Source: Arthrobacter mobilis (GTDB lineage: Bacteria; Actinomycetota; Actinomycetes; Actinomycetales; Micrococcaceae). Taken from it: a DNA stretch of 64,000 nucleotides. Position numbers and translations under genes: made by a program. Shown here one piece after another: positions 41,069 through 50,213 of the stretch. How positions within the stretch are numbered: the first letter of the stretch is position 1; the number at the start of each line of letters is the position of its first letter. The stretch lies in assembly GCF_012395835.1 (NCBI RefSeq), contig NZ_JAAZSQ010000005.1, positions 113,609 to 177,608 on the forward strand, in the 5' to 3' direction. Under the pieces are notes generated by a model that did not search any database, was not told the origin of the DNA, and was given only the letters and a program-made list of their open reading frames with translations.

Positions 41069-42445
41069 ATGACAGCACTCGTTTCAGAGCCTTCGGCAGG
41101 CCTCACCGGCTTCCCGGACGCGTCCCCGTCCCCGTTGGCGGAGCTGGCTGCCGCCCACGGCACCAAGTTCATCCTGGCCACCTTCGTGGACATGAACGGC
41201 AAGCCCTGCGCGAAGCTGGTGCCGGTCTCCGCACTGGCGGAACTCGAGGCAGGGAAGCTGGGCTTTGCCGGCTACGCGGCAGGCCTGATGGGGCAGAAGC
41301 CGCAGGACGGGGACCTGTGCGCCGTCCCCGATGCGGCCAGCTTCACCCCGCTCGATGCCGTCCGCCCGGGCCTTGCCCTGGTCCACTGCGACCCCTACGT
41401 GGACGGCAAGCCCTGGCCCTTTGCCCCGCGGGTGATCCTGAAGAACGCTCTGGCCCGGCTGGCCGGGAAGGGCATGACGGCGAAGGCCGGCGCCGAGGTG
41501 GAGTACTACCTCGTCACCATGGGCGAGGACGGGTCCCTCAGCACCGCGGATGCGAAGGACGACGGCCCGCACCCCTGCTACGACGCACGGGGCGTGACCC
41601 GCATGTACGAGCACCTGACCGAGGTCTCCGAGGCGATGAACGCCCTGGGCTGGGGCAACTATGCGAACGACCACGAGGACGGGGCGGGCCAGTTCGAGCA
41701 GAACTTCGACTACGACGACGCCCTGGTGACCGCGGACCGCGTGGTCACGCTCCGCTACCTGCTCAACGTCCTGGCCGGGCAGCGCGGCATGGTCGCCACG
41801 TTCATGCCCAAGCCGTTCACCAACCGCACCGGCAACGGCCTGCACTTCCATCTCTCGCTCTGGAACGACGGCGGGCAGGAGCTGTTCCCCGAAGCCGGGG
41901 ACGACCGGCACGGACTCGGCTTCTCCGGCACGGCCTACGGCTTCGTGGCCGGGTTGCTCGCGCACGCCCCGGCCCTGCAGGCCTTCCTGGCTCCGACGGT
42001 GAACTCGTACAAGCGCACCGGGGCCACCACCACCGAGTCCGGCGCCACCTGGTCCACGAACAAGGCCTCCTACGGCGGGAACGACCGGACCCACATGATC
42101 CGCGTGCCGGACACCCACCGCATCGAGCTGCGCTCCGGCGACGGCTCGGCCAACCCGTACCTTGCCCTTGCCGCAGCGATCGCCGCCGGACTCGACGGGA
42201 TCGAGCGGAAGCTGGACCCGGGGGCCCCGTGCGGGCCCGGCGAGCGCCGGCCCGAGGCCCACACGCTGCCGGCCACCCTGCTGCATGCCGTGCAGGCCCT
42301 CCGCGAGGACCCGGTCATGCTCTCCGCGCTGAGCGGCTCCGAGGAGGTGGGCCGCTACTACGCGGCCGCCAAGGAGGAGGAATTCCTTCAATGGCACAAC
42401 CAGGTCAGCGACTGGGAAGTGCACCGCTACCTCACCGCCGTCTGA
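41069..42445 (+). CDS. glnT: Glutamine synthetase-like ligase (GlnT / gamma-glutamylmethylamide synthetase type)
   Basis: A 458-residue glutamine-synthetase-superfamily ligase of the GlnT type. Catalytic segments are AGAEVEYYL, NDHEDGAGQFEQNF, NGLHFHLSLW and RIELRSGDGSANPYLALAA. It should make a gamma-glutamyl amide from glutamate, ATP and an amine. In rhizobia and methylotrophs, close relatives join ammonia or methylamine to glutamate (gamma-glutamylmethylamide synthetase). The three downstream genes match N-methylglutamate synthase subunits, which favours an alkylamine substrate. ATG 41069 agrees with the family start. Confidence 0.82.
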   Translation: MTALVSEPSAGLTGFPDASPSPLAELAAAHGTKFILATFVDMNGKPCAKLVPVSALAELEAGKLGFAGYAAGLMGQKPQDGDLCAVPDAASFTPLDAVRPGLALVHCDPYVDGKPWPFAPRVILKNALARLAGKGMTAKAGAEVEYYLVTMGEDGSLSTADAKDDGPHPCYDARGVTRMYEHLTEVSEAMNALGWGNYANDHEDGAGQFEQNFDYDDALVTADRVVTLRYLLNVLAGQRGMVATFMPKPFTNRTGNGLHFHLSLWNDGGQELFPEAGDDRHGLGFSGTAYGFVAGLLAHAPALQAFLAPTVNSYKRTGATTTESGATWSTNKASYGGNDRTHMIRVPDTHRIELRSGDGSANPYLALAAAIAAGLDGIERKLDPGAPCGPGERRPEAHTLPATLLHAVQALREDPVMLSALSGSEEVGRYYAAAKEEEFLQWHNQVSDWEVHRYLTAV

Positions 42446-42502
42446 CCCGCCGGCAAAAACCGTCCCGCCAGAACCACAGAACCACAGAAGAGGAACCACG
42501 CC

Positions 42503-43411
42503 ATGTGCGGAATCGCCGCCCTGCAGCTGCGCAATCCGGAACTGCGCCCGAAGATGGGCTCCCTGCTCTCCACCATGCTCTGCGAGATCGTCGACCGCGG
42601 GCCGGACTCCGCCGGCCTGGCCGTCTACGACAACCCGGCCCTGGTCACCGAGGGCCAATCCACCCTCAGCCTGCTCGGCGGGGACCTGGGCCTCCGTCCG
42701 GCGGACATCGACGCGTTCCTGGCCGGACTGCTGCCGGAGGGGGTGGAGTCCCAGGTCAAGGTCGTCGGCGACACCACGCTGGTCTCCGCCGAGGTGCCCG
42801 CGGGGGAGTTGGCCGGCGCCGTGGCCCGGGCCTGCCCGGGCGCCGTCATCGCCGGCCGGGGCGGGCGCGTCACCGTAATGAAGAGCGTGGGCCATCCGAT
42901 GGAGGTCGCCGAGCGGCACGGCCTGGGCGGGATGTACGGCACGCAGGCGGTGAGCCACACCCGCATGGCCACCGAATCGGCCGTGACCGCCGGCGGCTCC
43001 CACCCCTTCTCCGTGGCCGACGACCTCTGCCTGGTGCACAACGGCTCCTTCTCCAACCACGCCTCGGTCCGCCGCGAGCTGAAGCGGCTGGGCGTCGAGT
43101 TCGACTCCGAGAACGACACCGAGGTAGGGGCCCGGTACATCGCCCACCGGCTGGAACAGGGCGACGACCTCGAGACCGCCCTGGTGAACCTGGGCCAGGT
43201 CCTGGACGGCTTCTACACGCTCGTGGTCACCACCGCGGACAGCATGGCGGTGGTGCGCGACCCGATCGCCTGCAAGCCGGCCATCATCGCCGAGACGGAG
43301 GACTGGGTGGCCATGGCTTCCGAGTTCCGTGCCCTGGCCGAACTGCCCGGGATTGGGAACGCCCGCATTTTCGAGCCCGAGCCGGGCAGGGTCTATAGCT
43401 GGTCACTTTGA
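42503..43411 (+). CDS. Class II glutamine amidotransferase (MgsA/GlxB-like)
   Basis: A 302-residue Ntn-type glutaminase. The catalytic Cys2 follows the start methionine (MCGIAALQL). Further family parts are CEIVDRGPDSAGLAVYD, VSHTRMATESAV and CLVHNGSFSNH. Relatives form the small subunit of N-methylglutamate synthase or of the rhizobial Glx complex, releasing an amine from a gamma-glutamyl amide. It follows glnT by 57 bp and precedes the GXGXG-type subunit. GAGGAA lies 10 nt upstream. Confidence 0.87.
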   Translation: MCGIAALQLRNPELRPKMGSLLSTMLCEIVDRGPDSAGLAVYDNPALVTEGQSTLSLLGGDLGLRPADIDAFLAGLLPEGVESQVKVVGDTTLVSAEVPAGELAGAVARACPGAVIAGRGGRVTVMKSVGHPMEVAERHGLGGMYGTQAVSHTRMATESAVTAGGSHPFSVADDLCLVHNGSFSNHASVRRELKRLGVEFDSENDTEVGARYIAHRLEQGDDLETALVNLGQVLDGFYTLVVTTADSMAVVRDPIACKPAIIAETEDWVAMASEFRALAELPGIGNARIFEPEPGRVYSWSL

Positions 43412-43455
43412 CCATTGCTTGCTGGCGCTACTCCCTACTTTCCGAAGGATTTGAG

Positions 43456-44175
43456 ATGACTACGACTGTTGACAGCATTCCCGTTTCTGCCGGGGCGGAG
43501 ACAGAGGTCTTCGACCTCAAGATCGACGACGTCCGCACCCTGAACAGGGCAATCCACCAGGCCTCCGACGGCCAGTCCTTTACGGTCGACAACCCCGGAG
43601 GCAAGCACAGCCTCGCCGTTGGCATCAACGCCGGGATCGACGTCGAAATCAACGGGCATGCCGGTTACTACGCCGCCGGCATGAACCAGGGCGGCCGCGT
43701 CACCATCCTCGGCAACGCCGGCGTCGGCGTCGCCGAGAACATGATGTCCGGCACCGTGCACGTGACCGGGGACGCCTCCCAGTCGGCCGGTGCCACCGCG
43801 CACGGAGGGCTGCTGGTTATCGACGGCAATGCCTCCGCCCGCTGCGGCATCTCCATGAAGGGGGTGGACATTGTGGTCGGCGGCAGCATCGGCCACATGT
43901 CCGCGTTCATGGCCCAGGCCGGGCGGCTGGTGGTCTGCGGTGACGCCGGTGAGGCTCTGGGCGACTCGATCTATGAGGCCCGCATCTATGTCAAGGGCAC
44001 GGTGGCCTCGCTCGGCGCGGACTGCATCGCCAAGGAGATGCGGCCCGAGCACCTGCTCGAGCTCCGCGGGCTCCTCCACGCCGCCGGCCGCGACGACGAC
44101 CCGGCCGGCTTCACCCGCTACGGCTCCGCCCGCACCCTCTACAACTTCCACGTCGACAACTCCAGCGCCTACTAG
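43456..44175 (+). CDS. Glutamate synthase GXGXG-like subunit (MgsB/GlxC-like)
   Basis: A 239-residue right-handed beta-helix domain homologous to the C-terminal GXGXG domain of GltB, here a stand-alone subunit. The glycine-rich turns recur: GGKHSLAVGINAG, GGRVTILGNAG, HGGLLVIDGNAS and GRLVVCGDAGEAL. AAGGA precedes ATG 43456. It scaffolds the glutaminase and FMN subunits encoded on either side. Confidence 0.86.
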   Translation: MTTTVDSIPVSAGAETEVFDLKIDDVRTLNRAIHQASDGQSFTVDNPGGKHSLAVGINAGIDVEINGHAGYYAAGMNQGGRVTILGNAGVGVAENMMSGTVHVTGDASQSAGATAHGGLLVIDGNASARCGISMKGVDIVVGGSIGHMSAFMAQAGRLVVCGDAGEALGDSIYEARIYVKGTVASLGADCIAKEMRPEHLLELRGLLHAAGRDDDPAGFTRYGSARTLYNFHVDNSSAY

Positions 44176-44184
44176 GAGGCCGCC

Positions 44185-45570
44185 ATGACCCTGACCGTCC
44201 CCGACCAGTCCCCGGCAGCCTCCGCGTGCTCCCTCGCAGCCCCTTCCCTCGCTGCGCTTGGACTGCGCGAATCCGCCACCTTCGACCGGGCCACCATCGC
44301 CGACATCCAGCGCGCCGCCGAAACCGGCATTTACGACATCCGCGGCTGGGGTGCCAAGCGGCACGTCCCGCACTTCGACGACCTGCTCTTCCTCGGGGCC
44401 TCGATGTCGCGCTACCCGCTGGAGGGCTACCGCGAGAAGTGCGGCACCGACGTCGTGCTCGGGGACCGCTACGCCTCCAGGCCGCTGCACCTGGATACGG
44501 TCGTGACCATCGCCGGCATGAGCTTCGGCGCGCTGTCCGCCAACGCCAAGGAGGCCCTGGGCCGCGGCGCCAGCGAGGTGGGCACCTCCACCACCACCGG
44601 CGACGGCGGCATGACGCCGGAGGAGCGCGGCCAGTCCAGGCACCTGGTCTACCAGTACCTGCCCTCGCGCTACGGGATGAACCCGGACGACCTGCGCAAG
44701 GCCGACGCCATCGAGGTGGTGCTCGGCCAGGGCGCCAAGCCCGGCGGCGGCGGGATGCTGCTGGGCCAGAAGATCACCGAGCGGGTGGCCGGCATGCGCA
44801 CCCTGCCGGTGGGCATTGACCAGCGTTCGGCCTGCCGCCACCCGGACTGGACCGGCCCGGACGACCTGGAAATCAAGATTGCCGAACTGCGCGAGATCAC
44901 CGACTGGGAAAAGCCGATTTACGTCAAGATCGGTGCCTCCCGCCCGTACTACGACACCGCGCTGGCGGTGAAGGCCGGCGCCGACGTCGTGGTGGTCGAC
45001 GGCATGCAGGGCGGCACCGCCGCCACCCAGCAGGTGTTCATCGAAAACGTCGGCATCCCCACGCTGGCCGCCATCCCGCAGGCCGTGCAGGCCCTGCAGG
45101 AGCTGGGCATGCACCGCAAGGTGCAGCTGATCGTCTCCGGCGGCATCCGTACCGGTGCCGACGTCGCCAAGGCCATGGCCCTGGGGGCCGACGCCGTGGC
45201 CATCGGCACCGCGGCGCTGATCGCCCTGGGCGACAACAGCCCGCGCTATGCGGACGAGTATGCCCGGCTCGGTTCCGCCGCCGGCTTCTACGACGACTTC
45301 CAGGACGGCCGGGACCCGGCCGGCATCTCCACCCAGGACCCGGAACTGGCCAAGCGGCTGGACCCGGTGGCGGGCGGACGCCGGATCGCCAACTACCTGC
45401 GCGTGCTCACGATGGAGGCCCAGACCATCGCCCGGGCCTGCGGCAAGGCCCACCTGCGCAACCTGGAGCCGGAGGACCTGGTGGCGCTGACCGTCGAGTC
45501 CGCGGCCATGGCCCGCGTGCCGCTGGCCGGCACCTCCTGGATCCCCGGCACCGGCGGGGCCGGCTGCTGA
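44185..45570 (+). CDS. Glutamate synthase FMN-domain subunit (MgsC/GlxD-like)
   Basis: A 461-residue FMN-binding glutamate-synthase core. It has MSFGALSANAKEALGRGA, GQGAKPGGGGMLLGQKI (flavin and substrate site) and VVVDGMQGGTAATQ, then SGGIRTGADVAKAMALGADAV. It would carry out the reductive transfer that yields glutamate or an N-alkyl glutamate. AGGAGG overlaps the previous stop just before ATG 44185. The stop overlaps the oxidase start as TGATG. Confidence 0.87.
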   Translation: MTLTVPDQSPAASACSLAAPSLAALGLRESATFDRATIADIQRAAETGIYDIRGWGAKRHVPHFDDLLFLGASMSRYPLEGYREKCGTDVVLGDRYASRPLHLDTVVTIAGMSFGALSANAKEALGRGASEVGTSTTTGDGGMTPEERGQSRHLVYQYLPSRYGMNPDDLRKADAIEVVLGQGAKPGGGGMLLGQKITERVAGMRTLPVGIDQRSACRHPDWTGPDDLEIKIAELREITDWEKPIYVKIGASRPYYDTALAVKAGADVVVVDGMQGGTAATQQVFIENVGIPTLAAIPQAVQALQELGMHRKVQLIVSGGIRTGADVAKAMALGADAVAIGTAALIALGDNSPRYADEYARLGSAAGFYDDFQDGRDPAGISTQDPELAKRLDPVAGGRRIANYLRVLTMEAQTIARACGKAHLRNLEPEDLVALTVESAAMARVPLAGTSWIPGTGGAGC

Positions 45571-46727
45571 TGCCTGCGGACGCCTTCGACTATGTGGTGG
45601 TCGGCGCCGGCCTGGCCGGCGCCGCCACCGCCTGGCAGCTGGCCACGCGCGGCCATCAGGTCGCCGTCGTCGAGCGGTCCGTGCCGGCCAACGACGCCGG
45701 CAGCTCCCATGGCTCGGCCCGCATCTTCCGCTACGCCTACGCGGAGGCCGGGTACTCGGCACTGGTCAAGGAGTCGCTGGCCGGGTGGGAGGAGCTGGCC
45801 CGGCTCGCCGGGCAGCCCCTCATCACCCCCACCGGCTGCGTGGACTACGGCCAGGACCGCAGGCCGCGCGAGCTCGCCGGCGGACTGGAACGCCTTGGCA
45901 TCGGGCACCAGCTGCTGTCCGCGGAGGAAGCCCGCGGCCGCTGGCCCCAGTTCGCGTTCGACACGGAGGTGCTCTGGCACCAGGGCGCAGGGGTCCTCGA
46001 CGCCCGCGAAACGGTGCACACTATGCTGCGGGCCGCCGCCGGACACGGGGCACGCCTCTACGAGGACTGGGAGCTCGCCGGTGCCCGGCGCACCGGCACC
46101 GGCTACCTGCTCACCAACCGGCGCGGGGAGCAGCTCGAAGCCGGGCGCCTCGTGGTGGCCGCCGGCGGCTGGCTGCCCCGGCTCCTGGGCGGCCTCGACC
46201 TGCCCCCGGCGTTCCTGGCCGCGCTGCCGGCCTTCACGGTAATGCAGGAGACGGCCTTCCATTTCCCCTACCGCGAGCAGCCCGGGCCCGGAAAGTTCTG
46301 GCCCACGTTCATCCACAAACGGCCGGGCATCCAGACCTACGGGCTGCCGGGCGGCCGGGACGCGGACTTCAGGGGGCAGAAACTGGCCGAATTCAACGGC
46401 GGCAAGGCCATTCCCGACGCTTCCGCCCAGGACGGACTCATCGATCCCGCTCACCGCGCCCGGATTGTCGAGTACGTCAAACGGTACATTCCCGGCCTCG
46501 TCCCGGAACCCTACGCGGAAACCACCTGCCTGTTCACCAACACTCCCAACGAGGATTTTGTCATCGATACCGCCGACGGCGTCACCGTCCTCTCACCCTG
46601 CAGCGGCCACGGCGCCAAGTTCGCACCGCTGCTCGGCAGCCTCGCCGCCGACCTCGCCACGGGATCCGCGGGCGTGCCGGACCGGTTCCGCCCCTCGCTG
46701 GTGGCAGCGGGCGGGAAGCCGGCATGA
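45570..46727 (+). CDS. solA: Monomeric sarcosine / N-methyltryptophan oxidase-type flavoenzyme
   Basis: A 385-residue FAD-dependent amine oxidase of the MSOX/MTOX group. The dinucleotide fold starts VVVGAGLAGAATAWQLA. Cys320 in ETTCLFTNTPNEDF is in the position of the cysteine that binds FAD covalently in this family. It should oxidise a secondary N-methyl amino acid to formaldehyde, amino acid and H2O2. Overlap with the glutamate-synthase gene (TGATG) and with the hydrolase gene (ATGA) places it firmly in the operon. N-methylglutamate or sarcosine are the likeliest substrates. Confidence 0.85.
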   Translation: MPADAFDYVVVGAGLAGAATAWQLATRGHQVAVVERSVPANDAGSSHGSARIFRYAYAEAGYSALVKESLAGWEELARLAGQPLITPTGCVDYGQDRRPRELAGGLERLGIGHQLLSAEEARGRWPQFAFDTEVLWHQGAGVLDARETVHTMLRAAAGHGARLYEDWELAGARRTGTGYLLTNRRGEQLEAGRLVVAAGGWLPRLLGGLDLPPAFLAALPAFTVMQETAFHFPYREQPGPGKFWPTFIHKRPGIQTYGLPGGRDADFRGQKLAEFNGGKAIPDASAQDGLIDPAHRARIVEYVKRYIPGLVPEPYAETTCLFTNTPNEDFVIDTADGVTVLSPCSGHGAKFAPLLGSLAADLATGSAGVPDRFRPSLVAAGGKPA

Positions 46728-47977
46728 CCACTGACGCGCAAACACGGACGACGGCGGCGTCCGGTACCGTTGCCGGACTGATGGCCCAAATAGCGGACAC
46801 CGGCCGGGACGCTGCCCGCGGCGGTTACAGCCGCCCGGTGTATTCGACGGCCGAGCAGGAGCTGCGTGAGTGGTTCCTTGACCAGGCCCGGCAACGCAGC
46901 CTGGACACGGAAACCGACCGCAACGGCGTGCTGTGGGCCTGGTGGGACGCAGGCCACGGAGCCCGGCAGGATGCCGTCGTCACCGGCAGCCACCTGGATT
47001 CGGTGCCAGGAGGCGGGGCCTTCGACGGGCCGCTCGGGGTTGCTTCGGCGCTCGCTGCCGTCGACCACCTCCGGCACCGCGGCCGTACCCCGCGCCGGCC
47101 GATCGCCCTGGCGGTCTTTCCCGAGGAGGAAGGGTCCCGCTTCGGCGTCGCGTGCCTGGGCTCGCGCCTGCTTACCGGTGCCATCGACCCGGACAGGGCC
47201 AGGAGCCTGCGCGACCCGGACGGCAACACCTTCGCCGATGTCGCCGCCGCCGCGGGTCTGGACCCGCGCTTCGTGGGCCCGGACCCGGAGGCCCTGGCCC
47301 GCATCGGTGCGTTCGTCGAGCTCCATGTGGAACAGGGCCGGGGGTTGATTGACCTGGACCGGCCCGTCGCCGCCGGTTCGTCCATCCTCGGCCACGGCCG
47401 CTGGCGGCTGACGGTGACCGGCCAGGGGAACCACGCCGGCACCACGCTCATGGAGGACCGGCGGGACCCGGTTCTCGCCGCGGCGTCCATTGTCCATGTG
47501 GTCCGGGACGCAGCCCTCCGGCATCCCGGGGCCCGGGCAACGGTGGGACGGATGGTGCCGGTACCGGGCGGAACCAACGTGATCGCGTCCTCGGTCAACC
47601 TGTGGCTCGACGTCCGCCACCCCGACGACGCGGTGACCGCCGCCGTCGTCGAACGCATCCATGCGGAGGCCATCCGCGCCGCCGCAGCCGAAGGCTGCAC
47701 GGTGCGGCTGTGCGAGGAATCGCTGAGCCCCACCGTCCACTTCGATCCGGCGCTGCGGTCCCGGATCGGGGAGCTGCTGCCGGCGGCCCCGGTGCTCGAC
47801 ACCGGTGCGGGCCACGACGCCGGCGTGCTGGCGGCGGGCCTGCCGACGGCGATGCTGTTCGTGCGCAATCCCACCGGGGTGTCCCACTCGCCCGAAGAGC
47901 ACGTGGAGGACGACGACGCCGAGGCCGGCGCGCTCGCCCTGGCTGACGTGCTGGAGGGGCTCGCCGGGTGGGAATGA
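46724..47977 (+). CDS. M20 amidase: allantoate amidohydrolase / N-carbamoyl amino acid hydrolase
   Basis: A 417-residue M20-family amidohydrolase. Metal ligands are seen in TGSHLDSVPGGGAFDGPLG, PEEEGSRFG and ELHVEQGR, with a C-terminal HSPEEHV. The family cleaves allantoate, ureidoglycine-type compounds or N-carbamoyl amino acids. ATG 46724 overlaps the oxidase stop. Cleavage of an N-carbamoyl N-methyl amino acid, such as N-carbamoylsarcosine, would feed the oxidase directly. That is inference from position; allantoate is the alternative. Confidence 0.85.
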   Translation: MTTDAQTRTTAASGTVAGLMAQIADTGRDAARGGYSRPVYSTAEQELREWFLDQARQRSLDTETDRNGVLWAWWDAGHGARQDAVVTGSHLDSVPGGGAFDGPLGVASALAAVDHLRHRGRTPRRPIALAVFPEEEGSRFGVACLGSRLLTGAIDPDRARSLRDPDGNTFADVAAAAGLDPRFVGPDPEALARIGAFVELHVEQGRGLIDLDRPVAAGSSILGHGRWRLTVTGQGNHAGTTLMEDRRDPVLAAASIVHVVRDAALRHPGARATVGRMVPVPGGTNVIASSVNLWLDVRHPDDAVTAAVVERIHAEAIRAAAAEGCTVRLCEESLSPTVHFDPALRSRIGELLPAAPVLDTGAGHDAGVLAAGLPTAMLFVRNPTGVSHSPEEHVEDDDAEAGALALADVLEGLAGWE

Positions 47978-48015
47978 GGCCGGGGATACTCCAGGGCGGC
48001 CCTTTGGTCCCTGCC

Positions 48016-48021
48016 TATACT
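48016..48021 (+). promoter_or_regulatory. -10 element TATACT of a leaderless gene
   Basis: TATACT, then 6 nt, then ATG 48028. It is a near-consensus -10 with no Shine-Dalgarno sequence, so the regulator is probably translated from a leaderless mRNA. Confidence 0.55.
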
Positions 48022-48027
48022 CGAACC

Positions 48028-48645
48028 ATGACAAGCGAGGAAGCCGGGGGTCTGCCGCGCGCCGAGGAGGGCCCGGCGGAAGCCCCCGGCTCGCTCGAAG
48101 CGGTCATCGCCGCGCAGGTGAAGCGCTACCGGGGCGAGGCCGGAATCCCGGCCGCCGAACTCGCCTCCCGCACGGGGCTGTCCAAGGCCATGATCTCCAA
48201 GATCGAATCGGCCAGCACGTCCTGCTCGCTCACTACGCTGCAGCGCCTTGCCCAGGGACTCAACGTGCCCGTCACCTCCCTCTTCCAGGGCGCCGACACC
48301 GAGCGCGAGGCCACGCTCACCAAAGCAGGTGAGGGCAGCGTCACCGTCCGGACCGGAACCCGCCACGGCCACGAGTACCGGTCGCTCGGCTCGCTCAAAC
48401 GGCGGGAAAACGCCATCGAGCCCAGCCTGGTCACCCTGACCAGCGCCTCCGACGTTTTTCCGCTGTTCCAGCACCCCGGCACCGAATTCATCTACATGCT
48501 CGAGGGCCGCATGGTGTACGGGCACGGCTCCTACGAGTACGAACTCTCACCAGGCGACTCCCTGGTCTTCGAAGCGGAGGGCCCGCACGGCCCGCTGCGG
48601 CTGATCAAGCTGCCGATCCGCTTCCTGGCGGTCGCCGCGCGCTAG
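48028..48645 (+). CDS. XRE-family regulator with C-terminal cupin
   Basis: A 205-residue regulator. The N-terminal xenobiotic-response-element HTH (residues ~25-85) has AGIPAAELASRTGLSKAMIS and SCSLTTLQRLAQGLNVP. The C-terminal cupin has HPGTEFIYMLEGRMVYGHGS and LSPGDSLVFEAEGPHG. Such XRE-cupin regulators often control amino-acid or purine catabolism. It follows the hydrolase gene by 50 bp with its own promoter, and probably senses a product of that operon. Confidence 0.87.
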   Translation: MTSEEAGGLPRAEEGPAEAPGSLEAVIAAQVKRYRGEAGIPAAELASRTGLSKAMISKIESASTSCSLTTLQRLAQGLNVPVTSLFQGADTEREATLTKAGEGSVTVRTGTRHGHEYRSLGSLKRRENAIEPSLVTLTSASDVFPLFQHPGTEFIYMLEGRMVYGHGSYEYELSPGDSLVFEAEGPHGPLRLIKLPIRFLAVAAR

Positions 48646-48739
48646 TTTCCTACGGGAGCGGGCAGCGGCCGTCGTGCAACCCGTGCTTTTCCGGGTTGGG
48701 CACGGCAGAATCGCTATGTCAGGAACCAGGAGGAATGCC

Positions 48740-49735
48740 ATGGCCGAGCCCGTCTACCTGCGCAGCAACCAGCCGCCGGACCGTTTCTACCAAGGCGGCG
48801 CCAAGATCCGCGAGTTGCGGGGCGAGGCTGCGCCCGGAGACCGGGTGCCGGAGGACTGGATCGCCTCCACGACGACGCTGTTCGGCGAAGCGGAAACGGG
48901 CTTGAGCCGCCTGCCGGACGGCCGGCGGTTCGTTGACGTGGTCAACGCGGACCCGGAGGCATGGCTGGGCCCGGACCACGTCGCCGCCTACGGGCCGGAC
49001 ACCAAGCTGCTGGTCAAGCTGCTGGACGCCGGCCAGCGGCTGCCGGTCCACCTCCATCCCGGCCAGCCGTTCGCGCACGCGCATCTGGACCGCCGCCACG
49101 GCAAGGCCGAGGCCTGGTACATCCTGGACGGGGGACCGGTCCACCTCGGCTTCAACCGGGACGTGGACCGCGCCGAACTGGACGCATGGGTGGCCGGCCA
49201 GGACGTCGACGCCATGCTCGAGGCGATGCACACGGTCGACGTCGTCCCGGGGGACAGCGTCTATGTGCCGCCCGGGCTGCCGCATGCCATCGGGGCCGGG
49301 GTGTTCATCGTCGAGGTGCAGGAGCCGGAGGACCTCTCGATCCTCCTCGAATGGAAGGGCTTCGCCATCGACGGCGCGGCACAGGGCCACCTAGGACTGG
49401 GGTTCGCCACCGCGCTGGAGGCCACCGACCTGCGCGGCTGGCCGGCGGACGAAATCGGGCAGCTGGTGATCAGGCAGGGTCTCGGTGCCGGAACGCTGGC
49501 GGACCTGAGCAAAGAGTACTTCCGGGCCGAACGCCTGGACATTTCCGCAGCCGCTGAGCTGGACGCCGGATTCAGCATCCTTGTGGTCATTGACGGTGCC
49601 GGAACGCTCACACCGGCAAACTCTGCGGCCTCACCCCTGGCCAAGGGCGACACGGTAGCGGTGCCGTTTGCGGCCGGGAATCTAAAGGTGGGCGGCAGCC
49701 TGTCGCTGGTCCGCTGCCGGCCGCCGCAGCCCTGA
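48740..49735 (+). CDS. manA: Mannose-6-phosphate isomerase, class I
   Basis: A 331-residue zinc-dependent cupin isomerase interconverting mannose 6-phosphate and fructose 6-phosphate. Metal residues lie in PVHLHPGQPFAHAHLDRRHG, KAEAWYIL and PPGLPHAIGAGVFIVEVQEP. AGGAGG 7 nt before ATG 48740 sets the start. It is somewhat short for the class (often 380-420 residues) because the helical insert is small. No other sugar genes are adjacent, so its link to the GH43 gene further on is only possible. Confidence 0.8.
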   Translation: MAEPVYLRSNQPPDRFYQGGAKIRELRGEAAPGDRVPEDWIASTTTLFGEAETGLSRLPDGRRFVDVVNADPEAWLGPDHVAAYGPDTKLLVKLLDAGQRLPVHLHPGQPFAHAHLDRRHGKAEAWYILDGGPVHLGFNRDVDRAELDAWVAGQDVDAMLEAMHTVDVVPGDSVYVPPGLPHAIGAGVFIVEVQEPEDLSILLEWKGFAIDGAAQGHLGLGFATALEATDLRGWPADEIGQLVIRQGLGAGTLADLSKEYFRAERLDISAAAELDAGFSILVVIDGAGTLTPANSAASPLAKGDTVAVPFAAGNLKVGGSLSLVRCRPPQP

Positions 49736-50213
49736 CGGTCCCCTCGTTCGGTTTGACGGCGGTTTGAGGCAGCCCGGACCCTGCCGAAGACGGCGCGGGG
49801 CCGGGTGCCGGCGCGGGCAGCGCGGAACGCGGGCTTCGGCACAAACGCGCAGGTTCGTGGGCAAGGCCGCCGCCTACCGTGCCTTTACCCCGGGGGAGGG
49901 GGCGTGGCAGGCGTTGGAGATGTCCGGGCCGGCACCATTGTCCGGAGCGCCCATACGCGGATTGGGTCCTTGGATAGGGGGAGCTCTTCGATCATCCCGG
50001 CGCACCCGTCGTGACGCAGGACGTCGGCCGGCACGGCTGGCAGCAGGCCTGGCCCGGGGGAGGAGGCCGTATGGTCGATGCCTGTCTGGGGCAGCCCAGT
50101 CAGCCTGGAATCCGACGCCTAAGCCTGGCCGCCGTCGTCGGCTAACGGCCGGGGTTGGGTTCGTCCAACTGCTTGTTGGCGATCCGGGTTATTCATTCCG
50201 ACGCGATTGCAGC
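49736..50213. other. 478-bp stretch without a supported gene
   Basis: Several frames are open only because of high GC. None has a ribosome-binding site plus family resemblance. No clear terminator or RNA was recognised. Confidence 0.6.
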
